A stretch of 64,000 bases of DNA from Sphaerimonospora thailandensis (GCF_016863115.1 NZ_BOOG01000003.1:1-64000); one strand, 5' to 3'; positions 1 through 8,643 are shown, counted from the first letter of the stretch. The notes: a model not told the origin generated them from the letters alone. A program made the numbers and translations.

Positions 1-92
1 CGGTGGTCGGGGGCCCGGTGGTCGGGGGCCCGGTGGTCGGGGGCCCGGTGGTCGGGGGCCCGGTGGTCGGGGGCCCGGTGGTCGGGGGCCCG
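1..92. repeat. 15-bp in-frame tandem repeat at the start of cobI
   Basis: Six perfect copies of cggtggtcgggggcc run from base 1 to 90 and may continue beyond the window. In the cobI frame each copy encodes Val-Val-Gly-Gly-Pro. Each copy contains a GTG preceded by a G-run that resembles a ribosome binding site, so the array multiplies possible initiation sites. The conserved part of CobI begins right after it at the GTG at 93. Confidence 0.9.
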
Positions 93-833
93 GTGCTGAT
101 CGGCGTGGGCGTCGGCCCCGGCGATCCCGACCTGGTGACGGTGAAGGCGGTGCGGGTGCTGCGTACGGCCGACGTCGTGATGGTCCCCGTAAAGGAGGGC
201 GAGGAGGGCCGCGCCGAACGCGTGGTCCGCGCGCACCTTGCCGAAGGTTCAGGAGGCCCCGGAGGTTCAGGGGACAGGGTGCGGCGGCTCGTGTTCGCGC
301 TCACCGAGGAGGCCCGGCGCGACGCGGCCTGGGACGCGGCCGGGGCCGCCACCGCCGAGGCCTTCGCGAACGGCGCCCGCACGGTGGCGTTCGCGACCAT
401 CGGCGACCCCAACGTCTACAGCACGTTCACCTACCTCGCCGAGACGGTCCGGGAGCTGGTGCCCGGGCTGCGCGTCGAGACCGTGCCCGGGATCACCGCC
501 ATGCAGGCGCTGGCGGCGACGAGCGGCACGGTCCTCGTCGAGGGCCGTGAGTCGCTCGCCCTCATGCCGCTGACCGCGGGGGTCGAGCCGCTGCGCCACG
601 CCCTCGACACCCACGACACGGTCGTCGCCTACAAGGGAGGACGCATGCTGCCCGAGGTGCTCGCCGCGGTCGGTGACGCCGGGCGGCTCGCCGACGCCGT
701 CTACGGCGCCGCGCTCGGCCTGCCGGACGAGGAGGTGCGGCCCGCCGCCGGTCTCGACCCCTCGGCGGCCGGGCCGTACCTGTCCTCGCTGCTGGTGACC
801 CGCCGCAGGACGGGACGGGGAGGCAGGCTGTGA
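3..833 (+). CDS. cobI: Precorrin-2 C20-methyltransferase (CobI/CbiL)
   Basis: This SAM-dependent tetrapyrrole methylase adds the C20 methyl to precorrin-2 or cobalt-precorrin-2 in corrin ring synthesis in the cytoplasm. The SAM-binding motif GVGVGPGDPDL lies just after a VVGGP repeat tail, and the family motif ATIGDPNVYSTF follows at about residues 133-144. The frame is open to the window edge, so the true start may lie upstream. The GTG at 93 would give a normal-length protein beginning at the conserved domain, making the repeat a leader or an N-terminal extension. It is the first visible gene of a nine-gene cobalamin operon, and its TGA overlaps the next start in GTGA. Confidence 0.9.
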   Translation: MVGGPVVGGPVVGGPVVGGPVVGGPVVGGPVLIGVGVGPGDPDLVTVKAVRVLRTADVVMVPVKEGEEGRAERVVRAHLAEGSGGPGGSGDRVRRLVFALTEEARRDAAWDAAGAATAEAFANGARTVAFATIGDPNVYSTFTYLAETVRELVPGLRVETVPGITAMQALAATSGTVLVEGRESLALMPLTAGVEPLRHALDTHDTVVAYKGGRMLPEVLAAVGDAGRLADAVYGAALGLPDEEVRPAAGLDPSAAGPYLSSLLVTRRRTGRGGRL

Positions 834-899
834 CCGGCGAACGGGAGCACAGCCCGGCTGTGACCGGCGAACGGGAGGACGGCCCGGCTGTGACGGGCG
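830..899. repeat. 30-bp tandem duplication containing the cobM start
   Basis: Two near-identical 30-bp units (830-859 and 860-889) are followed by a partial third copy at 890. Every unit begins with GTGACSGGCGA, so the GTG start and the first codons are triplicated in frame. The last copy runs into the conserved methyltransferase domain. Confidence 0.9.
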
Positions 900-1702
900 A
901 GGTGGTCTTCGTTGGGGCGGGGCCCGGCGCCGCCGACCTGCTCACGCTGCGCGGGGCGGCCGCCATCGGCCGGGCCGACGTGGTCGTGTGGGCCTCCAGC
1001 CTCGTGCATCCCGGCGTGCTGGACCACGCCCGCCCCGGCGCCCGCGTCGTCGACTCGGCGGCGGTGCCGCTGGAGGACGTCGTCGCGCTGTACGAGGAGG
1101 CCGCCAGGGACGGGCTGCGGGTGGCCCGGGTGCACTCCGGCGACCCCGCCCTGTGGGGCGCGGTCCAGGAGCAGCTCGACCGGTGTGCCGCGCTGGGCCT
1201 GGCGACCGAGATCGTGCCCGGGGTGTCCAGCTTCACCGCGGTCGCCGCCGCCGTCCGGCGCGAGCTCACGATTCCCGAGGTCGCGCAGTCGGTGGTGCTC
1301 ACCCGGCTGGAGGGCGGCAAGACGCCGATGCCGCCCGGGGAGACCGTCCGGGGGTTCGCCGCGCACGGCACGACGATGGCGCTGTTCCTGTCGGCGGCCC
1401 GTGCCGTACGGCTCCAGCAGGAGCTGCTGGCCGGCGGCTATCCGCCCGAGACGCCGTGCGTCGTGGGCCACCGGGTCACCTGGGAGGACGAGCTGGTCCT
1501 GCGCTGCCGGCTCGACGAGCTGGCGTCGACCATGCGGGCGAGCAGGCTGTGGAAGCAGACGCTGGTGCTCGTGGGGCCCGCCCTCGGCGCGTCCGGCACC
1601 CGCTCGCACCTCTACCATCCCGGGCACTTCCACGGGCACCGCCGGCCCGACCGCGCCGCCCGGCGGGCGCTGCGCGGCACGCCACGCGAAGGCGAGCGAT
1701 GA
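830..1702 (+). CDS. cobM: Precorrin-4 C11-methyltransferase (CobM/CbiF)
   Basis: This SAM-dependent methylase puts the C11 methyl on precorrin-4 or its cobalt form. The methylase core starts at VVFVGAGPGAADLLTLRG, followed by the CobM-type segment VVWASSLVHP. About 20 residues precede the core. They consist of two 10-residue repeats (TGEREHSPAV and TGEREDGPAV) encoded by a 30-bp tandem duplication, so GTG start codons occur at 830, 860 and 890. The GTG at 830 overlaps the cobI stop (GTGA) and supports coupling, but the GTG at 890 gives the canonical length. The gene ends in an ATGA overlap with cbiD. Confidence 0.92.
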   Translation: MTGEREHSPAVTGEREDGPAVTGEVVFVGAGPGAADLLTLRGAAAIGRADVVVWASSLVHPGVLDHARPGARVVDSAAVPLEDVVALYEEAARDGLRVARVHSGDPALWGAVQEQLDRCAALGLATEIVPGVSSFTAVAAAVRRELTIPEVAQSVVLTRLEGGKTPMPPGETVRGFAAHGTTMALFLSAARAVRLQQELLAGGYPPETPCVVGHRVTWEDELVLRCRLDELASTMRASRLWKQTLVLVGPALGASGTRSHLYHPGHFHGHRRPDRAARRALRGTPREGER

Positions 1703-2838
1703 GCGAGCTACCGGAGCTGCGCGAGCCGGACCTGCCGCGCACGATGCGGGTGCGCAAGCGGGCGCTGCGCACCGGATGGACCACGGGCACCTGCGGCGCG
1801 GCGGCGGCCAAGGCCGCGAGCATCGCGCTCACCTCGGGCCGGACCCCGGCGGACGTGGACACGCCGCTGCCGACGGGCGACCGGGTGACGCTGCCGGTCG
1901 AGTCGTACGAGATCCGCGCCGACCGGGCGATCGCCGTCGTCGTCAAGGACGCGGGCGACGACCCCGACGCCACCGACGGCGCGCACCTGACCGCGACCGT
2001 GTCCTGGCGGGACCGGACGGGCATCGAGCTGGACGGCGGCATCGGCGTCGGCGTGGTCACCAAGCCCGGCCTCGGGCTGGAGGTCGGCGGCCCGGCCATC
2101 AATCCGGTGCCGCGCGCGCAGATCACCCAGGCCGTCGCGGAGGTCGTCGATCTCGCCGAACGCGGCGTCCGCGTGGTCATCAGCGTGCCCGAGGGCGAGC
2201 GGATGGCCCGCAAGACCACCAACGCCCGGCTGGGAATCCTCGGCGGGATCTCGATCCTCGGCACCACCGGCGTCGTCCGCCCCTTCTCGACCGAGTCGTG
2301 GCGCTCGTCGGTGGTGCAGGCGATCAGTGTGATGGCCGCACAGGGCGAGCGGACGCTCGTGCTGTCCACCGGCGGCCGCACCGAGAACGCCGCGATGCGG
2401 CTGCGGCCGGACCTGCCCGAGGTGTGCTTCGTCGAGGTCGGCGACTTCACCGGGGCGGCGCTGCGCCGGGCCGTCGACGAGGGCCTGCGCGAGGTCCTGT
2501 TCGTCGGCATGGCCGGCAAGCTCACCAAGCTCGCGGCCGGCGTTCTCATGACGCACTACACCCGGTCGAAGATAGATCGTGGGTTGCTCGCGGGCATCAC
2601 GCGGGAGGTCGGCGGCGACGCCGGGCTGGTCGAGGCCACGGCCGGCGCCAACACGGCCCGGCACGCGTACGAGCTGTGGGAGGCGGCCGGCCTGCTCGGA
2701 CCGGCCGGGCGGGTGCTGTGCCGCCGCGTCAAAGGCGTGCTCGAGGCGTTCACCGACGGCGTGATCACCGCGTCGGTCGTGATGGTCGACCCCGACGGCC
2801 GGGCCGCCGTCGCATCGAGCGAAGCGGCCGCCCCATGA
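1699..2838 (+). CDS. cbiD: Cobalt-precorrin-5B C1-methyltransferase (CbiD)
   Basis: CbiD methylates C1 of cobalt-precorrin-5B and is diagnostic of the early-cobalt-insertion corrin pathway. The hallmark LRTGWTTGTCGAAAAKAA is at about residues 19-36, followed by GRTENAAMRL, VGMAGKLTKLAAG and NTARHAYEL segments typical of the family. At 379 residues it is the usual length. The ATG at 1699 overlaps the cobM stop by four bases, and the stop overlaps the cobL start in the same way. Confidence 0.95.
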   Translation: MSELPELREPDLPRTMRVRKRALRTGWTTGTCGAAAAKAASIALTSGRTPADVDTPLPTGDRVTLPVESYEIRADRAIAVVVKDAGDDPDATDGAHLTATVSWRDRTGIELDGGIGVGVVTKPGLGLEVGGPAINPVPRAQITQAVAEVVDLAERGVRVVISVPEGERMARKTTNARLGILGGISILGTTGVVRPFSTESWRSSVVQAISVMAAQGERTLVLSTGGRTENAAMRLRPDLPEVCFVEVGDFTGAALRRAVDEGLREVLFVGMAGKLTKLAAGVLMTHYTRSKIDRGLLAGITREVGGDAGLVEATAGANTARHAYELWEAAGLLGPAGRVLCRRVKGVLEAFTDGVITASVVMVDPDGRAAVASSEAAAP

Positions 2839-4046
2839 CGGGGGCGCCCCCGGTGACCGTCATCGGCGTCGACGCCGACGGGCGGCCGCCGCTCCCGTGG
2901 GCGGCGCGGCGGCTCGCCGAGGCGACGCTGGTGGTGGGCGCCGCCCGGCACCTGGCCGCCGTGCCGGTCCCGCCGCATGCCGCCCGGCACGTGCTCGGCG
3001 ACGTCGGCGCGGGCATCGCGGCCGTGCGCGAGCACGCCGGGCCGGCCGTCGTGCTGGCCTCCGGCGATCCCGGGTTCTTCGGGATCGTGCGCCTGCTGCG
3101 CGAGCGGGGCCTCGACGTCGAGGTCGCGCCGGCGGTGTCGTCGGTGGCCGCGGCGTTCGCGTCGATCGGGCTGAGCTGGGACGACGCGGACGTGGTCAGC
3201 GCGCACGGGCGGGAGTTGCGCCGGGCCGTGAACGCCTGCCGCGCCCTGCCCAAGGTGGCCGTGCTGACGGCGCCGGGCGCCGGGCCCGCCGAGATCGGCG
3301 CCGGATTGGCCACCGCGTCCGCGGGCGTTTCCCGGCGGATGGTCGTCGCCGAACTGCTGGGGACCTCCGAGGAGCGCGTCACCGAGTGCACGCCGGAGCA
3401 GGCGGCCACCCGGGAGTGGGCCGACCCCAACGTCGTGCTGGTGCTGGCCGCCGAGGTCGACGCGGCACGCGGGTGGTCCTGGCCCCGGCGGCGGGTGCCG
3501 TACCGGTGGGCACTGCCCGAGACGTCGTTCGAACACCGCGACGGCATGATCAGCAAGGCGGAGGTGCGTGCGCTCGCCCTCGCCCATCTGGGCCCCGGCG
3601 TCGGCGACCTGGTCTGGGACGTCGGCTGCGGCAGCGGTTCTGTCGCCGTCGAGTGCGCCAGGTTCGGCGCGGCAGTGATCGCCGCCGACCACGACGCGGA
3701 CCAGTGCGCGCGGGCGGGCCGCAACGCGGCGGCGCACGGCGTGGAGATCTTCGTCGTCCGGGCGGCGGCCCCCGCGTGCCTGGCCGCCCTGCCCGACCCC
3801 GACGCCGTCTTCGTGGGCGGCGGCGGCCCGGAGACGGTCGCCGCCGCGGCCGGGCGCGGGGCGCGGTCGGTGGTGGTCGCGCTGGCCGCGCTCGACCGGG
3901 TCGCGGCCGCACGCGACGCGTTGCGCGCCGCGTCGTACGACGTCGGCGGGGTCGCGATCAACGCGGGCAGGTTCGCCGACCTTCCCGGCGGCGCCACCAG
4001 GCTGGCCGCCGTCAATCCCGTCTTCCTCGTGTGGGGGCATCGTTGA
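2835..4046 (+). CDS. cobL: Precorrin-6Y C5,15-methyltransferase, decarboxylating (CobL, CbiE-CbiT fusion)
   Basis: This two-domain enzyme methylates C5 and C15 of the corrin precursor and decarboxylates the C12 acetate. The N-terminal CbiE-type methylase (about residues 8-205) includes VLASGDPGFFG. The C-terminal CbiT domain (about 225-400) has the class I methyltransferase motif VWDVGCGSGSVAVE, preceded by DGMISKAEVRALAL. Its length of 403 residues fits fused CobL. The ATG at 2835 sits in an ATGA overlap with cbiD. Confidence 0.94.
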   Translation: MTGAPPVTVIGVDADGRPPLPWAARRLAEATLVVGAARHLAAVPVPPHAARHVLGDVGAGIAAVREHAGPAVVLASGDPGFFGIVRLLRERGLDVEVAPAVSSVAAAFASIGLSWDDADVVSAHGRELRRAVNACRALPKVAVLTAPGAGPAEIGAGLATASAGVSRRMVVAELLGTSEERVTECTPEQAATREWADPNVVLVLAAEVDAARGWSWPRRRVPYRWALPETSFEHRDGMISKAEVRALALAHLGPGVGDLVWDVGCGSGSVAVECARFGAAVIAADHDADQCARAGRNAAAHGVEIFVVRAAAPACLAALPDPDAVFVGGGGPETVAAAAGRGARSVVVALAALDRVAAARDALRAASYDVGGVAINAGRFADLPGGATRLAAVNPVFLVWGHR

Positions 4047-5761
4047 CGACTTCTGACGCGACGACGACATTGGGCCTGGTCACCGCCACCAGGGCGGGCC
4101 GTACCGCCGCCGGGCGCCTGGCTGAGGCCACCGCGGAGCGGGACGTGCGCGTCTACGCGGTGGCGGATCTCGCCCAGGCGTGGCGCGAGTGCGATGAGAT
4201 CGTCTGCTTCCTGGCGGTGGGCGCGACGGTACGGCTGCTCGCCCCGCTGCTGGGCGACAAGCGCACCGACCCCGGCGTGGTCTGCGTCGACGAGGCGAAC
4301 CGGTTCGCGGTCGCCCTCGTGGGCGGGCACGCCGGAGGCGCCAACCGGCTCGCGCGCCGCGTCGCCGACGCGCTCGGCGCGACACCCGTGATCACCACCG
4401 CGACCGACGCGTCCGGCACCGGGCCACTCGACGAAATCGGCTGGCCGGTCGAGGGAGACGTGGCCGCCGTGACCCGCGCCATGCTCGACGGAGAGGAGGT
4501 CACGCTGGCGGCCGACGCCACCTGGCCGCTGCCGCCGCTGCCGGTCACCGTCGAAGCCGCCCCCGTCGAGGAGGTCGTTCCACCCGCTCCCCGGGTCGTC
4601 GTCAGCGATCGGATCGGCGCGGGGCGGTCGCGGCCGACGGTCGTGGTCCGCCCGCCGAGCCTCGTGATCGGCGTGGGCGCCAGCGGCGGCGCTCCGGCCG
4701 AGGAGATCCTCACGCTCGTCTCGCGCGCGCTCGGCGACGCCGGGCTCGCGCCGGGCTCGGTCGCCCGGCTCGCCACGGTCGACGTGAAGGCCGGCGAGCC
4801 GGGCATCGTCGAGGCGGCCCGCGCGCTCGGCGTGCCGCTCATCACCCATCCCGCCGACCGGCTCGCCCGGATCCACGTGCCGAACCCGAGCGAGGTCGTG
4901 CGGAACGCGGTCGGCACCCCCAGCGTCGCGGAGGCGGCGGCGCTCGCCGAGGCCGGTGCGGGCGGCGAACTGGTCGCGCCGAAACGCAAGTCGGCGATGG
5001 CGACGGTGGCCGTCGCCCGCCTGCGGCCCCGGGGCAGGCTGGCGATCGTCGGCCTCGGTCCCGGCGCCCGCGACCTGCTCACCCCGCGCGCGGTCGCCGA
5101 ACTGCGCCGAAGCGGCCACGTCGTGGGGCTGGACCAGTACGTCGCGCAGATCCGGGACCTGCTGCGGCCCGGCACCCGAGTGATCGAGAGCGGGCTCGGC
5201 GCCGAGGAGGAGCGGGCGCGCACCGCCGTACGGCTGGCCCGCGAGGGGCACGCGGTCGCGCTGGTCGGCAGCGGCGACGCCGGTGTGTACGCGATGGCCG
5301 CCCCGGCGCTGGAGTTCGCGGACGGCACGTTCGACGTGGCCGGGGTGCCGGGGGTGACCGCCATGCTGGCCGGGGCCGCGCTGCTCGGCGCGCCGCTCGG
5401 CCACGACCACTGCGCGATCAGCCTGTCGGACCTGCACACGCCGTGGGAGGCGATCGAGCGGCGGGTGCGCGCCGCCGCCGAGGCCGACCTGGTCGTCGCT
5501 TTCTACAACCCCCGCTCGCGGGGGCGCGACCGGCACCTTTCCCGAGCGCTGGGCATCCTCGCCGAGCGGCGCTCCCCCGCCACGCCCGTCGGCGTGGTCA
5601 CCGACGCCGCCCGTCCCGGGCAGACCGTCACGCTGTCCACGCTCGGCGGCTTCGACGTCGAACCGGTCGGCATGCGCAGCATCGTGATCGTCGGCTCGAC
5701 GCACAGCCACGTCGTCGCCGGCCGCTTCGTCACTCCAAGGGGGTACTCATGGCAACGCTGA
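4043..5761 (+). CDS. cobJ: CbiG-CobJ fusion: cobalt-precorrin-5A hydrolase and precorrin-3B C17-methyltransferase
   Basis: The first ~320 residues match CbiG, which opens the delta-lactone of cobalt-precorrin-5A; VGGHAGGANRLARRVAD and VIGVGASGGAPAEEI are visible. The last ~240 residues are a CobJ/CbiH methylase that contracts the ring while methylating C17, with LAIVGLGPGARDLLTPRA, VGSGDAGVYAM and FYNPRSRGR. Such fusions are common in actinobacteria. The likely start is the TTG at 4043, which overlaps the cobL stop as TTGA and has a G-run five bases upstream; a GTG at 4031 is the alternative. The end overlaps the ferredoxin gene by 13 bases. Confidence 0.9.
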   Translation: MTTSDATTTLGLVTATRAGRTAAGRLAEATAERDVRVYAVADLAQAWRECDEIVCFLAVGATVRLLAPLLGDKRTDPGVVCVDEANRFAVALVGGHAGGANRLARRVADALGATPVITTATDASGTGPLDEIGWPVEGDVAAVTRAMLDGEEVTLAADATWPLPPLPVTVEAAPVEEVVPPAPRVVVSDRIGAGRSRPTVVVRPPSLVIGVGASGGAPAEEILTLVSRALGDAGLAPGSVARLATVDVKAGEPGIVEAARALGVPLITHPADRLARIHVPNPSEVVRNAVGTPSVAEAAALAEAGAGGELVAPKRKSAMATVAVARLRPRGRLAIVGLGPGARDLLTPRAVAELRRSGHVVGLDQYVAQIRDLLRPGTRVIESGLGAEEERARTAVRLAREGHAVALVGSGDAGVYAMAAPALEFADGTFDVAGVPGVTAMLAGAALLGAPLGHDHCAISLSDLHTPWEAIERRVRAAAEADLVVAFYNPRSRGRDRHLSRALGILAERRSPATPVGVVTDAARPGQTVTLSTLGGFDVEPVGMRSIVIVGSTHSHVVAGRFVTPRGYSWQR

Positions 5762-6042
5762 CATCCGCCCATCCGCCGTACGCGGTCGCCGCCGCGCCGT
5801 TCGCGGTCACCGCCGCCTGTCAGGGCTGCGGCGCCTGTCTGCTCACCTGCCCCGAGCACGCGATCCGGCCGGGAGCGGACGACGGGACGCTGGTCGTGCT
5901 CGCTGACCGGTGCAGCGGGTGCGGCGAGTGCGTCGAGGTCTGCCCCGTCGACGCCATCACCGAGACGGGAATCGAGGGGCGGACTCCGACGTGGACGCCG
6001 ATGCGGACACCGACACCGACGCCGACGGAGGTGCCGCGATGA
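5749..6042 (+). CDS. 2[4Fe-4S] ferredoxin in the cobalamin operon
   Basis: This 97-residue protein has two complete cluster motifs, CQGCGACLLTC and CSGCGECVEVC, as in bacterial-type ferredoxins. The C-terminal ~18 residues form a Thr-Pro-rich tail (TPTPTPTEVPR) encoded by 6-bp repeats. The ATG at 5749 has a good AAGGGGG ribosome binding site. Its place inside the corrin operon suggests that it donates electrons to a corrinoid step, such as cobalt or ring reduction. That role is inferred from context only. The stop overlaps cobH in ATGA. Confidence 0.88.
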   Translation: MATLTSAHPPYAVAAAPFAVTAACQGCGACLLTCPEHAIRPGADDGTLVVLADRCSGCGECVEVCPVDAITETGIEGRTPTWTPMRTPTPTPTEVPR

Positions 6043-6635
6043 GGGTGGTGCATCCCATCGAGACGCTGTCGTACGAAATCCTCCGCTCGCGGGTGGACAC
6101 CGCGCACCTGCCGCCGCTGACCCGGGCGGTCGTCGAGCGGGTCATCCACTCCAGCGCCGACGTCGGCTACCTCGACGATCTGGTGGTGTCGGCCGAGGAG
6201 CATCTGCGCGCCGCCGCGGCCGCGCTGCGCGCGGGAGCTCCGGTCGTCACCGACGCGGAGATGGTCGCGGCGGGCATCACGTCCGTGACCCCGATCTGCC
6301 GGGTGCGCCATGTCGCCCCGCATGCCGCCGCGCACGCCGCCGGTCATGGCGGGCTGACCCGCAGCGCGGCCGCCATCCGGCTGGCGTACGACGAGGTCGG
6401 GCCGGGCGCGGTCTGGGCCGTCGGCAACGCGCCGACCGCGCTGGAGCAGCTGCTGCGCCTGGACGCCCGGCCCGCGCTCGTCGTCGGGCTGCCGGTCGGG
6501 TTCGTCGGCGCGGTCGAGTCCAAGCAGGCGCTCCGGGAGTCGGGGCTGCCCGCCGTCAGCAACGTCAGCGAGAAGGGCGGCTCGGCGGTCGCCGCCGCCG
6601 CCGTCAACGCACTGCTCTACGCGGAGGATTCTTGA
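6039..6635 (+). CDS. cobH: Precorrin-8X methylmutase (CobH/CbiC)
   Basis: CobH moves the methyl group from C11 to C12 of precorrin-8X, giving hydrogenobyrinate or its cobalt form. The 198-residue protein begins with HPIETLSYEILRSR and contains VIHSSADVGYLDDLV and the GLPVGFVGAVESKQAL signature of the family. The ATG at 6039 overlaps the ferredoxin stop, and the TGA is embedded in the TTGA that starts cbiX. Confidence 0.95.
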   Translation: MRVVHPIETLSYEILRSRVDTAHLPPLTRAVVERVIHSSADVGYLDDLVVSAEEHLRAAAAALRAGAPVVTDAEMVAAGITSVTPICRVRHVAPHAAAHAAGHGGLTRSAAAIRLAYDEVGPGAVWAVGNAPTALEQLLRLDARPALVVGLPVGFVGAVESKQALRESGLPAVSNVSEKGGSAVAAAAVNALLYAEDS

Positions 6636-7555
6636 ACGGCCAGCGGAACGGTCTGAACAACAGCGCGCCGAACGGCCTGCTGATGGTGGGGCACGGCACC
6701 CGGGACACCGCCGGGGTACGCGATTTCCACCAGCTCGTCGAACTCGTGGCGCGGCGGGCGCCGGTGCCCGTCGCGGGCGGGTTCATCGAGCTGTCGCCGC
6801 CGCCGTTGAAGGACGCGGTCGCCGAACTGGTCGGCAACGGGCACGACCGGCTCGGCGTCGTCCCGCTCGTCCTGGCCGCGGCCGGTCACGCCAAGGGCGA
6901 CATCCCGGCCGCGCTCCATCGGGAGGTCGCCCGCCATCCCCGGCTCGGCTACGCGTACGGCCGGCCGCTCGGGCCGCACCCCACCCTGCTCGACCTGCTG
7001 GACGAGCGGCTGGGCGCCGTACTGGACGTGGCCGAGCGGGCGGACACGACGGTGATCCTGGTCGGCCGGGGCTCGACCGACCCGGACGCCAACGCCGAGC
7101 ACGCCAAGGTGGCCCGGCTGCTGTGGGAGGGCCGGGGCCTGGCCGGGGTGGAGCCCGCGTTCATCAGCCTCGCCGCCCCCGGCGTGCCCGCCGCGCTGGA
7201 ACGGGCCCGCCTGCTCGGCGCGCGGCGCGTCGTCGTCCTGCCGTACTTCCTGTTCAACGGCGTGCTGCCCGCCCGTACGGCGGAGCAGGCGCGGGCCTGG
7301 GCCGCCGATCGTCCCGAGGTCGAGGTCCGCTGCGCCGGCGTCATCGGGCCGGTTGCCGGGCTCGCCGACCTGGTGCTCGAGCGGTTCCTGGAGGCCCGGA
7401 GCGGCGACATCAGGATGAACTGCGACACGTGCGTCTACCGGATCGCGATGCCGGGCCACGAACACCGCGTCGGCGCCGCCCAGCACCCGCACCACCACCC
7501 CGACGACCCGAACCATCACCCCGACGACCCGGCCCACGTGCACGCTCACGCATGA
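6632..7555 (+). CDS. cbiX: Sirohydrochlorin cobaltochelatase CbiX with Fe-S motif and His-rich tail
   Basis: CbiX inserts cobalt into sirohydrochlorin at the start of the anaerobic corrin branch. Two chelatase half-domains are visible: LLMVGHGTRDTAGV near residue 17 and a second half around VEPAFISLAAPGVPAAL. The C-terminus carries MNCDTC, the MXCXXC element associated with an Fe-S centre in long CbiX proteins. A histidine-rich tail with about ten His in the last 30 residues follows and could store or deliver cobalt. The start is the TTG at 6632, with GGAGG four bases upstream and a TTGA overlap with cobH. The N-terminus is rich in Asn-Gly repeats. Confidence 0.93.
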   Translation: MNGQRNGLNNSAPNGLLMVGHGTRDTAGVRDFHQLVELVARRAPVPVAGGFIELSPPPLKDAVAELVGNGHDRLGVVPLVLAAAGHAKGDIPAALHREVARHPRLGYAYGRPLGPHPTLLDLLDERLGAVLDVAERADTTVILVGRGSTDPDANAEHAKVARLLWEGRGLAGVEPAFISLAAPGVPAALERARLLGARRVVVLPYFLFNGVLPARTAEQARAWAADRPEVEVRCAGVIGPVAGLADLVLERFLEARSGDIRMNCDTCVYRIAMPGHEHRVGAAQHPHHHPDDPNHHPDDPAHVHAHA

Positions 7556-8643
7556 TTGCACCCGTGAACGACCCCTTGAACGACCCCGTGAACGACTACG
7601 ACCTGCGGCACCACGGCGACGCCGAGGTCGCGCCGGGCATGCTCGACTTCGCCGTCAACGTGCGCCTGGCCGCGCCGCCGGAGTGGCTGCGCGCCGTGCT
7701 CGTAGACGCGCTCGGCACGCTCGGCCGCTACCCGGACCCGGCCGCCGCGACCGCCGCGGTGGCCGCCCGGCACGGCCGGCCCGCCGAGGAGGTCCTGCCC
7801 GTCGCGGGCGCGGCCGAGGCGTTCGTGCTGCTCGCCCGGGCGCTGCGGCCACGCCGCGCGGTGTGCGTGCATCCGTCGTTCACCGAGCCCGAGGCGGCGC
7901 TGCGCACGGCCGGGCACGACGTCGAGCGGGTGGTGCTGCCGGAGCCGTACGGCCTTCGGCCCAACCTGATCCCCGCCGACGCCGACCTGGTCGTGCTCGG
8001 CAATCCGACCAACCCCACGGGTGTGCTGCACGATCCCGCCGATCTGGCGCGGCTGGCCCGGCCGGGCCGGATCCTCGTCGTGGACGAGGCGTTCATCGAC
8101 ACCGTCCCCGGCGAGCGCGGCAGCCTCGCGGGGCGGCGGGACCTCCCCGGCCTCGTCGTGCTCCGCAGCCTGACCAAGACGTGGGGGCTGGCCGGGCTGC
8201 GCGTGGGCTACCTGCTGGCGGAACCGGCGATGGTCCGCACGCTGGCGCGGGCGCAGCCGCTGTGGTCGGTGTCCAGCCCGGCGCTGGCCGCGCTGGTCGC
8301 CTGCTGCTCCCCCGCCGCGCTGGCCGAGGCCGAGCGGGCGGCGGTGCTGCTCGGCGAGCACCGCGCCCATCTGCTGGCCGGCCTGGCCGAACTGGCCGGC
8401 CTGGCCGGACTGGCCGAACGACGAATCGAGGTCGCCGCGCCGTCGTCGGCCTCGTTCGTGCTCGTCCGCCTGCCCGGCGGGCTGAAGGTCCGCGAGCGGC
8501 TGCGCGCGGCCGGGATCGCGGTCCGCCGGGCCGACACCTTCCCCGGTCTGGGCCCCGACCACCTGCGGATCGCCGTACGGCCGCAGGCCCAGACCGACGG
8601 ACTGCTCACCGAGCTGCGCCGGGCCGCCGATCACGCGTTGTAG
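7552..8643 (+). CDS. cobC: Threonine-phosphate decarboxylase-like aminotransferase (CobC/CobD)
   Basis: This fold-type I PLP enzyme probably makes (R)-1-amino-2-propanol phosphate, the linker to the lower ligand of cobalamin. Visible motifs are LGNPTNPTGVL (substrate/PLP loop), VVDEAFID and SLTKTWGLAGLRVGY with the Schiff-base lysine. The protein has 363 residues from the ATG at 7552, which overlaps the cbiX stop in ATGA. The N-terminus contains a 12-bp repeat with further starts at 7564, 7576 and 7588. A Leu-Ala-Gly repeat lies near residues 275-290. The 3' end overlaps the convergent hsaC gene by 13 bases. Confidence 0.87.
   Translation: MIAPVNDPLNDPVNDYDLRHHGDAEVAPGMLDFAVNVRLAAPPEWLRAVLVDALGTLGRYPDPAAATAAVAARHGRPAEEVLPVAGAAEAFVLLARALRPRRAVCVHPSFTEPEAALRTAGHDVERVVLPEPYGLRPNLIPADADLVVLGNPTNPTGVLHDPADLARLARPGRILVVDEAFIDTVPGERGSLAGRRDLPGLVVLRSLTKTWGLAGLRVGYLLAEPAMVRTLARAQPLWSVSSPALAALVACCSPAALAEAERAAVLLGEHRAHLLAGLAELAGLAGLAERRIEVAAPSSASFVLVRLPGGLKVRERLRAAGIAVRRADTFPGLGPDHLRIAVRPQAQTDGLLTELRRAADHAL
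7564..7599. repeat. 12-bp tandem repeat at the cobC start
   Basis: Three in-frame units run 7564-7575, 7576-7587 and 7588-7599. Each begins with a start-capable codon (GTG, TTG, GTG) followed by AACGAC, encoding a short Asn-Asp repeat. Confidence 0.8.

Noticed and set aside
2765-5710. A 981-codon minus-strand open frame opposite cobL and the cbiG-cobJ fusion
   Set aside because: Arg/Ser/Ala-rich shadow frame. The + strand genes are coupled by exact start/stop overlaps.
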